This document shows, in pieces, positions 35,352 through 41,970 of a stretch of 64,000 nucleotides of DNA. The notes below the pieces were generated by a model. It did not search any database. It was not told the DNA's origin and saw only the letters and a program-made list of their open reading frames with translations. Source of the DNA: Sulfurivermis sp040755915 (lineage in GTDB: Bacteria > Pseudomonadota > Gammaproteobacteria > Thiohalomonadales > Thiohalomonadaceae); assembly GCA_040755915.1 (NCBI GenBank), contig JBFLWM010000041.1, forward strand, positions 1-64,000. The letters run 5' to 3'. A program made the position numbers and the translations under genes. Numbering within the stretch: position 1 is the first letter of the stretch; the number at the start of each line of letters is the position of its first letter.

Positions 35352-35381
35352 GCGCCTGACTGACGGGGGGCAGTCAGGCGC
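35352..35381. terminator. Perfect hairpin between convergent genes
   Basis: GCGCCTGACTG at 35352-35362 pairs perfectly with CAGTCAGGCGC at 35371-35381 across an 8-nt loop. No T tract follows on either strand, but the position 23 bp after the coiled-coil gene, before a convergent operon, suggests transcript-end formation. Confidence 0.5.
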
Positions 35382-35418
35382 GGCTCAACTCACTCCGGGG
35401 CGGCATGCCCCATCAACC

Positions 35419-35447
35419 GTAGGGTGGATAAGCGCAGCGCATCCACC
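35419..35447. repeat. GTAGGGTGGAT REP-like palindrome
   Basis: GTAGGGTGGATAAGCGCAGC followed by GCATCCACC forms a single imperfect hairpin with the same GTAGG end as the other repeats. It lies just downstream of the toxin-antitoxin operon. Confidence 0.65.
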
Positions 35448-35472
35448 GACACGCCGCAAGGTGGCAACACGC

Positions 35473-35835
35473 CTAGGCTACAGCGGCCAGATCGAATTCA
35501 GCGTGGATGCGGCCGAACGGAACCCTCAGCTTGCCGTCGTCGTTTCTTTCCACCAGACCACGCTCCGCCAGCGCATTCACGTCACGCTGCACCGCACTCG
35601 GATCCCGCTCCAGATGCCGGGCCAGTTCACGCAATCCGCACGGCCCCGCCTTCTGCAATTCAGCCAATACGCCCCAGCGCGCCGGTGTCAGTATCCGGAA
35701 CAGTGCCGCCGGTGACTCAAAACTCATCACCTCGCCGGCATAAGCGCCACCCTGCCAGGCCTCAATAAAGGCCTCGCCGGCACGCTCCAGCGCAGCCACC
35801 GGATCAGCATCTATGCGAATGGTCAGGGTTCTCAT
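35473..35835 (-). CDS. HTH antitoxin, TumA-like (HVO_A0114 family)
   Basis: The 120-residue product has an N-terminal dimer-type segment (MRTLTIRIDADPVAALERAG) and a winged helix-turn-helix (about 45-110: LTPARWGVLAELQKAGPCGL, then LARHLERDPSAVQRDV, LAERGLVERNDDGKLRVPF). It matches the HVO_A0114/COG4190 type DNA-binding proteins paired with TumE-type toxins. Its start overlaps the toxin stop by 4 bp (ATGA), so the two are translationally coupled, toxin first. It probably neutralises the toxin and represses the operon. Confidence 0.82.
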   Translation of the reverse strand: MRTLTIRIDADPVAALERAGEAFIEAWQGGAYAGEVMSFESPAALFRILTPARWGVLAELQKAGPCGLRELARHLERDPSAVQRDVNALAERGLVERNDDGKLRVPFGRIHAEFDLAAVA

Positions 35836-36116
35836 GGCCTTCTCCTGCGTGTGACCGCCGCAATAAAGTCACGGATCAAGGTTGTAACGTCGGTGAACGG
35901 GTAGGCGGATTCGATATCGTCATCGTGGCGGTGATCCCCTTTGCCACGCTCGTTGTCGAACCCGAGAACCCGTCGGCCTCCTTCGAGGTAAACGAGGCGG
36001 TATTTGTAAGAGTGGCCAGACGGAGGGACCGGCCTGGGCACCTTCCAAATCACCATGCGGAGCATGGCACCGTCATCGAAGTCCTGTTCAAAGCGGTAAA
36101 TCAGCTCCGCCTTCAT
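35832..36116 (-). CDS. TumE-family toxin (DUF6516)
   Basis: The 94-residue product reads like the TumE/DUF6516 family: MKAELIYRFEQDFDDGAMLRMVIWKVPRPV, then SYKYRLVYL, GFDNERGKGDHRHDD and a basic tail. The conserved DNERGKGDHRH segment is the likely active site; the family is described as ribonuclease-like toxins. It is the first gene of a two-gene module with the HTH antitoxin and has an inverted repeat directly before its start. Such modules are common in accessory DNA, which fits the neighbouring cassette. Confidence 0.82.
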   Translation of the reverse strand: MKAELIYRFEQDFDDGAMLRMVIWKVPRPVPPSGHSYKYRLVYLEGGRRVLGFDNERGKGDHRHDDDIESAYPFTDVTTLIRDFIAAVTRRRRP

Positions 36117-36134
36117 GTTGATATCCTTGTCAAC
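36117..36134. promoter_or_regulatory. Candidate autoregulatory operator of the toxin-antitoxin operon
   Basis: GTTGATATCCTTGTCAAC is an inverted repeat (GTTGA-N8-TCAAC) immediately upstream of the toxin start and overlapping its ribosome-binding region. A second hairpin-forming pair (CTCCG and CGGAG) lies about 20-40 bp farther upstream beside a TTGACA hexamer. Antitoxin binding at one of these is plausible. Confidence 0.45.
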
Positions 36135-36198
36135 AATAGCTCCGGTGTCAAGTTCGGAGTGTTACGACCTATTTTGCACTGTGGTTCCCGAATTCTGG

Positions 36199-36555
36199 CT
36201 AGAGCAAGTGCTTGCCGTCGAACACGTCCGCCTCCAGCGCGAAGGTGTCCACGCCGTCGACGCAGCCGAGGTTGGCACGGAAGTGACCGATCTTGCGCGC
36301 GGTTTCGTGGAAGGTGTAGATGCCGCAGTGTTTGCAAAAGTAATGCTTCGCCGTCCCGGCGCCGAACTGGTACAGACCCAGCGCGCCGTCTTCCGCATCA
36401 ATCTTGAACAGCTCCGGCGCAATCGGCTCGGGCGACATCATCGCGCCCTTGCGCGCGCAGATGGAGCAGTTGCAGCGCAGGCCCCTGGTGATCGGCGGAC
36501 AGTCGAAGGAGAACTTTACTTTGCCGCAGTGGCAGGAGGCGGTGTGGTGGGGCAT
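36199..36555 (-). CDS. GFA-family zinc protein
   Basis: The 118-residue product has all zinc ligands of the GFA (glutathione-dependent formaldehyde-activating enzyme/CENP-V) fold: CHCGKVKF near residues 8-15, CNCSIC near 28-33, and CKHCG near 73-77. Members bind structural and catalytic zinc and handle S-hydroxymethylglutathione or other thiol adducts; the substrate here is unknown. AAGGAC precedes the start. The integron-type attC site ends 23 bp upstream, so the cassette was inserted just before this gene and may have separated it from its original promoter. Confidence 0.85.
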   Translation of the reverse strand: MPHHTASCHCGKVKFSFDCPPITRGLRCNCSICARKGAMMSPEPIAPELFKIDAEDGALGLYQFGAGTAKHYFCKHCGIYTFHETARKIGHFRANLGCVDGVDTFALEADVFDGKHLL

Positions 36556-36577
36556 GGGGAAGTCCTTTTCAGTTTCT

Positions 36578-36638
36578 ATTCAACGATTAAGCTGTGCGGC
36601 GCGACGTAAGGAGCGTCCGAACGAGCGCGTTGTTAGCA
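36578..36638 (-). other. Integron attC (59-base element) of a gene cassette
   Basis: On the minus strand a 61-bp site begins TGCTAAC and ends GTTGAAT (a GTTRRRY core). Between them are GCTCGTTCGGACGC and GCGCCGCACAGC, which pair imperfectly, and CTTAA just before the terminal core, the layout of attC sites. The opening core TGCTAAC is the exact complement of GTTAGCA found at the other end of the cassette (37290-37296), as required for an integron cassette. The preceding gene's stop codon lies 2 bp before the site. Confidence 0.7.
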
Positions 36639-37295
36639 ACTTACAGTGGATTATCTTCTCTGCGACCATTTCTTGCCACCCAAGTAAGATACTCCACGCC
36701 TAGATTTGTTATGTGTATTTGATTGTCGTTTTTAGTAATAAGTAACTGCGCGAACAAGAAATTAAGATATTGCTCATAAGTCCAACTGCCAAGGTTGTCC
36801 GGATATAGTTCTTTAACACGATCTATGTGCTTGTGTACAAAATCAGTATTTCTTCCTTGCCCAGCTACTTCATTAAGTTTCTTTAACAGAAAAATTTGAC
36901 TACCAAATATTGAGCTATGGATTCTTTCAAATGCGAGCAGTAATTGGGCTCCAGCCAAGTGTTTAATAAGAACTTTTGCGGTATTGGTGTCGGAAGGCAG
37001 CCCCTTGGCAGTCAGCTCGTTTTTTATTGATTGTTCTTGTTCATTGATTACGATTGAGTTTCCGACAACATCTAGCAACTGTTGGACGGCCTCGGTGCTT
37101 GTTTTGGTATCTTCGCGCTGTGATTCAGCTGATGGCTCTGCTACAAGACCTTCTTTATCGATTTTAGTCGTTCTTCTAATAAGGTTTGAAAGAGGCGACC
37201 TAAAAGCGAAAATAAATATCACCGCAAATATAAAAGTGAGGTGATGCCATGTTATTGCGTTGAGTATTTCTTCCATGTTTACCTTGTACTGCTAA
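36584..37295 (-). mobile_element. Lone integron-type gene cassette
   Basis: The unit of about 712 bp holds one gene plus attC. It starts (minus strand) with the core GTTAGCA at 37296-37290, only 13 bp before the ATG, and ends with attC at 36638-36578. The core at the start and the first core of attC are exact complements, expected because both derive from the same junction of the circular cassette. Base composition is sharply more AT-rich than the flanks. No integrase gene or attI is visible, so it is either an orphan insertion at a secondary site or a relic of an array. Confidence 0.68.
36641..37276 (-). CDS. Cassette-encoded hypothetical membrane-anchored protein
   Basis: The 211-residue product has one N-terminal transmembrane helix (about residues 9-27, WHHLTFIFAVIFIFAF), then a soluble, Gln/Asn/Lys-rich domain. 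Recognisable stretches include LLLAFERIHSSIFGSQIFLLKKLN near 113-136 and WTYEQYLNFLFAQLLI near 165-180, which resemble helical segments of DUF4145-like proteins, but no family can be assigned. The gene is AT-rich and fills the cassette almost completely. As in most cassettes, it has no evident own promoter. Confidence 0.72.
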   Translation of the reverse strand: MEEILNAITWHHLTFIFAVIFIFAFRSPLSNLIRRTTKIDKEGLVAEPSAESQREDTKTSTEAVQQLLDVVGNSIVINEQEQSIKNELTAKGLPSDTNTAKVLIKHLAGAQLLLAFERIHSSIFGSQIFLLKKLNEVAGQGRNTDFVHKHIDRVKELYPDNLGSWTYEQYLNFLFAQLLITKNDNQIHITNLGVEYLTWVARNGRREDNPL

Positions 37296-37473
37296 CAGTG
37301 TATTAGGCCGATTACATGCTGTTGGTGATCGGCCGCATCGGCCTATCACGACAGCAAGGAAATATCCGATTGTGTGGCCGATTAACGCGCAAACGGGGCT
37401 TTGGATCAAGAGGATGGTTGTTGTGCGCTGTCGCGCGGATTGATTTTGATGCGGGGAGCCGCCCCGCGCGCGG

Positions 37474-37505
37474 GTCACTTTCTTTGTCCCGCCAAAGAAA
37501 GTAAC
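37474..37505. repeat. GAAAGTAAC-type palindrome, copy 1
   Basis: GTCACTTTCTTTG pairs with CAAAGAAAGTAAC over a 6-nt loop. The same core, inverted, occurs at 38343-38377; the two copies bracket most of the gene-free region. Confidence 0.7.
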
Positions 37506-37856
37506 CAAAGAAAGTCGGCCCGACTGCCGCGCCCTGCGGGTTCCCTGCGCTTCATTCGGCACATCCATGTGCCTCACCCTTCGGGCAGCCTGCGGCTGTG
37601 CAAATCGGCAATCCTGCCGCTTTGTCTCGCCCGAATCGGCGCTCGCCTACGCGCCGTCCTGGCGCGAAGGCGAGGAGCCGCCATCCCTGGCGGCTCCCCT
37701 GCGGGCTTGATCCGATTCGGGCTGCGATGCTCGGCGCGGCAGACGGGGGGAAGAGGAAAGTCAAAGGATGAAAGCCGCGCTTTGCGCGTTTGTGTGCAAA
37801 GACATTGGTAACAGATGGTTCCACGGACATGGGTGACAGTGTGTGCTCGTGAACTT

Positions 37857-37928
37857 GTAGGAGCGCCTCTGGCGCGATTCGGCGTTGAGCCTTGCCACAG
37901 GTCGTAATCGCGGCGGAGCCGCTCCTAC
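37857..37928. repeat. GTAG-type REP pair, variant
   Basis: GTAGGAGCGCCTCTGGCGCG opens and GGCGGAGCCGCTCCTAC closes a 72-bp pair. It has the same GTAGGAGCG end as the stop-codon-associated elements but a different internal stem. Confidence 0.75.
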
Positions 37929-38342
37929 AGGTGGCGCTCTCCCCATATGATGGAGAGGGGCGTTAGGGATGGTGCTGGCCCTGGCGCCCCCTCCCGGCCT
38001 CCCCCACGTTCGTGGGGGAGGAGTAAAGGAAAGGACGTCCGCGTGGTGGGGGAGGAGCAAAAGAAAGGAATTCCATGTCGTGGGGAGGATTAAAAAAGGA
38101 CGTCCACGTCGTGTGCGCTTTGCGCACACCGAACAGCGCGATGCCGATAGGCGAGCCTGTATGAAATCCCCTGTGTTTCGCCGAGTAGCGCAGTTCAAAA
38201 CGGACAGGCCCGCAGGGGGCGCGCCATGGATGGCGCGTCTTTCGCCGTCAGGACAGGGACGTGCTGTCGGCGAAACCCCGTTTTGAGCGAGCAACGCAGG
38301 GAACCGCGTTAGCGGCGAGACATCGGGGCGGCCTTTTCTTTG

Positions 38343-38377
38343 GTTACTTTCTTTTTGGCCGAGCAAAAGAAAGTAAC
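38343..38377. repeat. GAAAGTAAC-type palindrome, copy 2
   Basis: GTTACTTTCTTTT and AAAAGAAAGTAAC form a perfect 13-bp inverted repeat around a 9-nt centre (TGGCCGAGC). It is related to the palindrome at 37474-37505. Confidence 0.75.
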
Positions 38378-38588
38378 ACGTCGTACGGGGGCGGAACCCC
38401 GACCCAATCAGACTGCGCGCAGCGCACCACACCTGCTGTTACCTATGTCTTTGGACTATCTGCCTGTCGATGGACCGTGCGGGTCGCGAATGCGATTCGC
38501 TCCTACCTTGCCGCGGATCGTTGGCCTGCCCCATCCCCCTCAGGTATCCTGCAATTGCCCAATCAACCCCACACCAAGGAGCCACGCC

Positions 38589-38864
38589 ATGGTCACTTCC
38601 ATCATCCTCATCAACGCCGAACGCGACAAGGTCAACGAGGTGGCCGAGCATCTGGCGGGGATCGACGGGATTACCGAGGCGTATTCGGTGAGTGGTCAGT
38701 ACGACATCATCGCCATCGCCCGCGTGCCGGCGGCGGAGGATCTGGCGCTGCTGGTGACGCAGCGCCTGCAGAGCATCCATGCGATCACCAAGACCGAAAC
38801 CCTGCTGGCCTTCAAGGCCTATTCGCGCCATGACCTGGAGTCGATGTTCGAGGTGGGTGTGTAG
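38589..38864 (+). CDS. Stand-alone Lrp/AsnC ligand-binding (RAM) domain protein
   Basis: The 91-residue product is a complete RAM domain (MVTSIILINAERDKVNEVAE, then YSVSGQYDIIAIARVPAAED, and VTQRLQSIHAITKTETLLAF) without the usual N-terminal helix-turn-helix of Lrp/AsnC regulators. Such stand-alone domains form multimers and bind amino acids or other effectors, possibly modulating full-length Lrp proteins. AAGGAG lies at good spacing before the ATG at 38589. It stands alone between the repeat-rich region and a REP element. Confidence 0.88.
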   Translation: MVTSIILINAERDKVNEVAEHLAGIDGITEAYSVSGQYDIIAIARVPAAEDLALLVTQRLQSIHAITKTETLLAFKAYSRHDLESMFEVGV

Positions 38865-38952
38865 TTTCTGTTCCCCGCCCCACGCCGTGGGGCGGTTCTG
38901 CAAGCCATCTAAAAATTATCCTGCCCCGGCAGAAATGACACTGCACTTCATC

Positions 38953-38997
38953 GTAGGGCCGGCTTCAGCCGGCCTGGCCGGTTGAAACCGGCCCTGC
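38953..38997. repeat. GTAG-type REP pair (GTAGGGCCGG subtype)
   Basis: The element is almost identical to that at 34131-34175, starting GTAGGGCCGGCTTCAGCCGG, but its right end is CCCTGC instead of CCCTAC. It lies between the convergent RAM-domain and cupin genes. Confidence 0.87.
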
Positions 38998-39028
38998 AGC
39001 GCCTCGCACAGTACTTTCGAGATGGGTT

Positions 39029-39445
39029 CTAGTCTTTCTGTTCGCTGAGCGGCGTTCCCGCGCTGCCGGCGTAGAACACCACGATGACCGCCGGTGTGTC
39101 GCCTTCGTTCCTGCCGTAGTGCCAGGTATCGACCACCTCGATGAGGGCCTCGCCGGCCTTGAGGTGCAGGGTTTCGCCGTTTTCCTTCACCACGGTCAGT
39201 GCACCGCTGAGCAGGTAGCCGGCGTTGATCACCGGATGGCGGTGCAGCGGCAGCTGCGCGCCGGGAGCCACCTCGACGCGCAGCACGCTGATCTCCGGTG
39301 CGCCGTCCGGATAGGCCGGCAGCCGGTTGTAGTCCCAGCTGCGGCTGGCCTGGGCCAGGACTTCGGTCTTGACGGGGTTGTCCCGGGCGTGGGCGGCAGT
39401 GGATAGCAGGACGAGGCAGCAGGCTGCGGCAAGCAGTGGCTTCAT
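39029..39445 (-). CDS. Periplasmic cupin-domain protein
   Basis: The 138-residue product has a signal peptide (MKPLLAAACCLVLLSTAAHA) and a single cupin barrel. The metal-binding motif LPLHRHPVINAGYLLSGAL near residues 65-83 and the second motif VDTWHYGRNEGDTPAV near 107-122 supply histidines and Glu/Gly positions typical of RmlC-like cupins. The ATG at 39445 begins the leader; earlier in-frame codons run into the neighbouring gene. The substrate is unknown. It follows the CBS-PAS-GAF-HD-GYP gene with a gap of about 50 bp and may be in its transcript. Confidence 0.83.
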   Translation of the reverse strand: MKPLLAAACCLVLLSTAAHARDNPVKTEVLAQASRSWDYNRLPAYPDGAPEISVLRVEVAPGAQLPLHRHPVINAGYLLSGALTVVKENGETLHLKAGEALIEVVDTWHYGRNEGDTPAVIVVFYAGSAGTPLSEQKD

Positions 39446-39497
39446 GGTATTTCCCTCGTGAACGACCTTATGGCCGGGGCGCCGCGTACGCCGCGCC

Positions 39498-41891
39498 CTA
39501 CTCCGGAAACTGATAGCCTGCTTCGCGGAACAAGTACAGGCAGGCATCCACCGCGGCGGGGTCGAGCTTGCTGCCGCGCAGTCGGGTGATTTGCTCCAGC
39601 GCCGGTTCGGCGCCGAGGGCCGGGCGGTAGGGGCGATGCGATGACATGGCCTCGACGATGTCGGCGACGGCGAGGATCCTGGATTCCTGCAGCATCTCGT
39701 CGCCGGTGATGCCGCGCGGATAGCCGCTGCCGTCGAGGCATTCGTGGTGTTGCCACACCATCTCGGCGATGGGCCAGGGGAAGGCGATGTCCTTGATGAT
39801 GTCGTGGCCGGCCTCGGCGTGCAGCTTGATCAGCTCGAATTCCACCGGCGTGAGTTTCGACGGTTTGCTCAGCAGCTCCGAGGGGATCTGTACCTTGCCG
39901 ATGTCGTGGATGTAGCCGGCCAGGCGCAGGCCGTGCAGGCGGTGTTCGTCGAGGCCGAGGCGGCGGCCGATGGCGACGGCGAGGTGGGCGACACGGCGCT
40001 CGTGGCCGGCGGTGTAGGGGTCGCGTTTTTCCAGGGTGGCGGCGAGGGCGCCGATGGCCTGTTCCAGGGTGGCCTGCAGCTGCTCGGCGTGGCGCTCGCG
40101 TTCCAGCAGCGACTGCTCGTAGGCGGCGCGGGTGCGGCGGCTGTCGATGCCGAAGCCGATGTCGTCGGCCAGCTCCTCGAACAGCCGCACCTCGTCGGGA
40201 CCGAACACGTCGGTGGCCTCGGCGTAGACGGCGAGTACGCCGTTGGCCTCACCGCGACTGCGCAGCGGTACGGCGATGACAGACATCAGGCCGTGCTTGC
40301 GCGCGCGCTCGGCCCAGGGCCGGAAGCTGTCTTCGTGCAGCATGTCGTTGTAGACGATGGTGGTGTTGCCGCGCAGGGCGCGCCCCACCGGTCCCTGTCC
40401 CAGCGGGCTGTCGCCCCAGGACACCTTGAAGTCCTCCAGATAGGCGCGCGCGTGGCCGGCCTGGGCGACGACCTCCACGCTTCTGTCGGCATCGTATTGC
40501 GGCAGGCCGATCCAGGCCAGGGTATAGGCGCTCCGGTCGGTGATGGCGTCGCAGGCAGTGTCGTACAGTTCCTGGATGGTTTCGGCATGGACCAGGGCGG
40601 CATTGCCGCGGCTCAGCGCCGACAGCGCCCAGTTGAGACGGCGCATCTTCTCATCGCTTTTCTTGCGCGCGCCGATGTCGCGTACCGAGACCAGGATGCG
40701 TTTCTTGTCTTCCACCAGCGCGGCGCGCATGTTCACCTCGACCCAGAACAGATGGCCGTTGCGGTGGCGCGCGCGCCATTCGAAGGTCTGCGGTTCGCCG
40801 TTGGCGGCACGTTGCAGATAGTGCGCCGCTTCCTGTTGCGTGTAGGGCGGTGTGCCGGCGGAGATCTGTTCGACATTGATCTGGCAGAGCTGCTCCAGGG
40901 TGTAGCCGTACATCTCGGTGACGCGATGGTTGGCATCGATGATGGCGCCGCTGTCGGCGTCGTGGACGAAGATGGCGTCGTTGACCGAGTTGAAGATGGT
41001 GCGGAAGCGTTGCTGCTGCAGCGCCTCGTTCTGGCGATCGATGACGCGGCGCAGAAAGGCGGCGTAGCGGCTTTCCAGGCCGCGTGTCACATCGCGCTGG
41101 CCGAGCAGGCCGCAGACACGGCCTTCGTCGTCCACCACCACCAGGCGGCGCAGGCCATTTTTGTTCATGCGCTCCATGGCGGCGTGCAGCGGGGTCGTGG
41201 CGCTGATGGTGAGCACCGGCTTGGTCATTACCGCCGTGAGGGTGAGTTGCTGCGGGTCGCGCTGTTCCAGGCCGATGCGCACCACGTCGCGTTCGGTGAG
41301 GATGCCGGCGGGACGTTGTGCCTCATCGGTGACGATGACGCAGCCGTGACCTTCCTGCGCCATGCGCGCGGCGGCGGCGGCGACGCTGGTCCCGGCGGCG
41401 AGCAGACACAGGTGTGCCGACATCACGCTGCCGACGTCGCGGAACTGGATGAAGTATTCCGGCCCCAGCTCGCGCACGATGTCGCTCTCGCTCACCATGC
41501 CGGCGATGCGCCCCTGGCCGTCGAGCACGACGAGATGGCGGATGTCGTGCTCCAGCATGCGGTGGTAGGCGTCCAGATAGCCGGCCTCCGGCGGGATGGT
41601 GATGACCGGGCCGTGCATGAAGCGGTGGCAGGGGGCGTCGAGCTGTTGCTGCAGGGTGGCGAGGGCGGAGAGTACGTCACGTTCGGTGAGGATGCCGATG
41701 GCGATGTCATCGGTGGCCACCACCATGGAACTGATGCCGCGTTCCCGCATCAGCTCCAGCGCCGCGCGCAGCGGCGTCTGCGGCTCCACCCGGGCCACGT
41801 CACGGTTCATCACCGCGCTGACCGGGCGGTTGGAAAAATCTTGCATGTTGGTCTGGCCGTTTATTGTTGTACGCCCGTGCATCACGGACAT
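39498..41891 (-). CDS. CBS-PAS-GAF-HD-GYP c-di-GMP phosphodiesterase
   Basis: The cytosolic protein of up to 797 residues has four CBS motifs in two pairs (about 25-140 and 160-265, for example PVSAVMNRDVARVEPQTPLR), a PAS domain (about 290-405), a GAF domain (420-570) and HD-GYP (600-790) with HDIGK and HHECLDGSGYP. CBS pairs usually bind adenine nucleotides or S-adenosylmethionine, so this links c-di-GMP hydrolysis to energy or nucleotide status. No membrane helix is seen. The start is uncertain: ATGs at 41891, 41882 and 41846 are in frame and none has a strong ribosome site. The GAF-HD-GYP half is a paralogue of those in the two giant receptors. Confidence 0.9.
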   Translation of the reverse strand: MSVMHGRTTINGQTNMQDFSNRPVSAVMNRDVARVEPQTPLRAALELMRERGISSMVVATDDIAIGILTERDVLSALATLQQQLDAPCHRFMHGPVITIPPEAGYLDAYHRMLEHDIRHLVVLDGQGRIAGMVSESDIVRELGPEYFIQFRDVGSVMSAHLCLLAAGTSVAAAAARMAQEGHGCVIVTDEAQRPAGILTERDVVRIGLEQRDPQQLTLTAVMTKPVLTISATTPLHAAMERMNKNGLRRLVVVDDEGRVCGLLGQRDVTRGLESRYAAFLRRVIDRQNEALQQQRFRTIFNSVNDAIFVHDADSGAIIDANHRVTEMYGYTLEQLCQINVEQISAGTPPYTQQEAAHYLQRAANGEPQTFEWRARHRNGHLFWVEVNMRAALVEDKKRILVSVRDIGARKKSDEKMRRLNWALSALSRGNAALVHAETIQELYDTACDAITDRSAYTLAWIGLPQYDADRSVEVVAQAGHARAYLEDFKVSWGDSPLGQGPVGRALRGNTTIVYNDMLHEDSFRPWAERARKHGLMSVIAVPLRSRGEANGVLAVYAEATDVFGPDEVRLFEELADDIGFGIDSRRTRAAYEQSLLERERHAEQLQATLEQAIGALAATLEKRDPYTAGHERRVAHLAVAIGRRLGLDEHRLHGLRLAGYIHDIGKVQIPSELLSKPSKLTPVEFELIKLHAEAGHDIIKDIAFPWPIAEMVWQHHECLDGSGYPRGITGDEMLQESRILAVADIVEAMSSHRPYRPALGAEPALEQITRLRGSKLDPAAVDACLYLFREAGYQFPE

Positions 41892-41970
41892 TTATGGCGC
41901 ACAACTATAGCAGCAGAGATCGTGGGGTTAAAGCGGTGGATTCCTTATAGGCCGGCAGCACGGGCACGGC

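Larger units (their letters stand above)
37297..38588. other. 1.3-kb gene-free, repeat-rich region
   Basis: No convincing gene is seen. It holds two GAAAGTAAC-type palindromes (37474-37505 and 38343-38377), a variant REP pair (37857-37928), a perfect hairpin CTCCCCCACG-TT-CGTGGGGGAG near 38001-38022, a purine-rich direct duplication (AAAGGACGTCC near 38034 and again near 38095) and half a GTAGGAGCG REP at 38485-38505. Open frames here are repeat-derived and differ in composition from real genes. The region looks like an accumulation site for small palindromic elements beside the cassette. Confidence 0.65.

Noticed and set aside
35419..35447. attC or terminator after the toxin-antitoxin operon
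   Set aside because: The palindrome has GTAGG ends and a short symmetric stem like other REP units, with neither a GTTRRRY core nor a T tract.
36117..36198. A second integron attC downstream of the GFA gene
   Set aside because: If the GFA gene were a cassette, its attC should open with ATTCAAC, the complement of the GTTGAAT core before the gene. No such core follows the stop; the CTCCG/CGGAG hairpin there better fits a promoter/operator region.
37200..37577. Minus-strand frame of 125 codons overlapping the start of the cassette gene
   Set aside because: It crosses the cassette boundary and the GAAAGTAAC palindrome, whose translation (VTFFGGTKKVT) is a typical repeat artefact.
37969..38286. 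Plus-strand frame of 105 codons in the repeat region (and the opposite minus-strand frame to 38432)
   Set aside because: It spans the perfect CTCCCCCACG hairpin and repeat sequence, has no ribosome site, and its composition (Arg/Gly/Pro) is that of repeat-derived frames.
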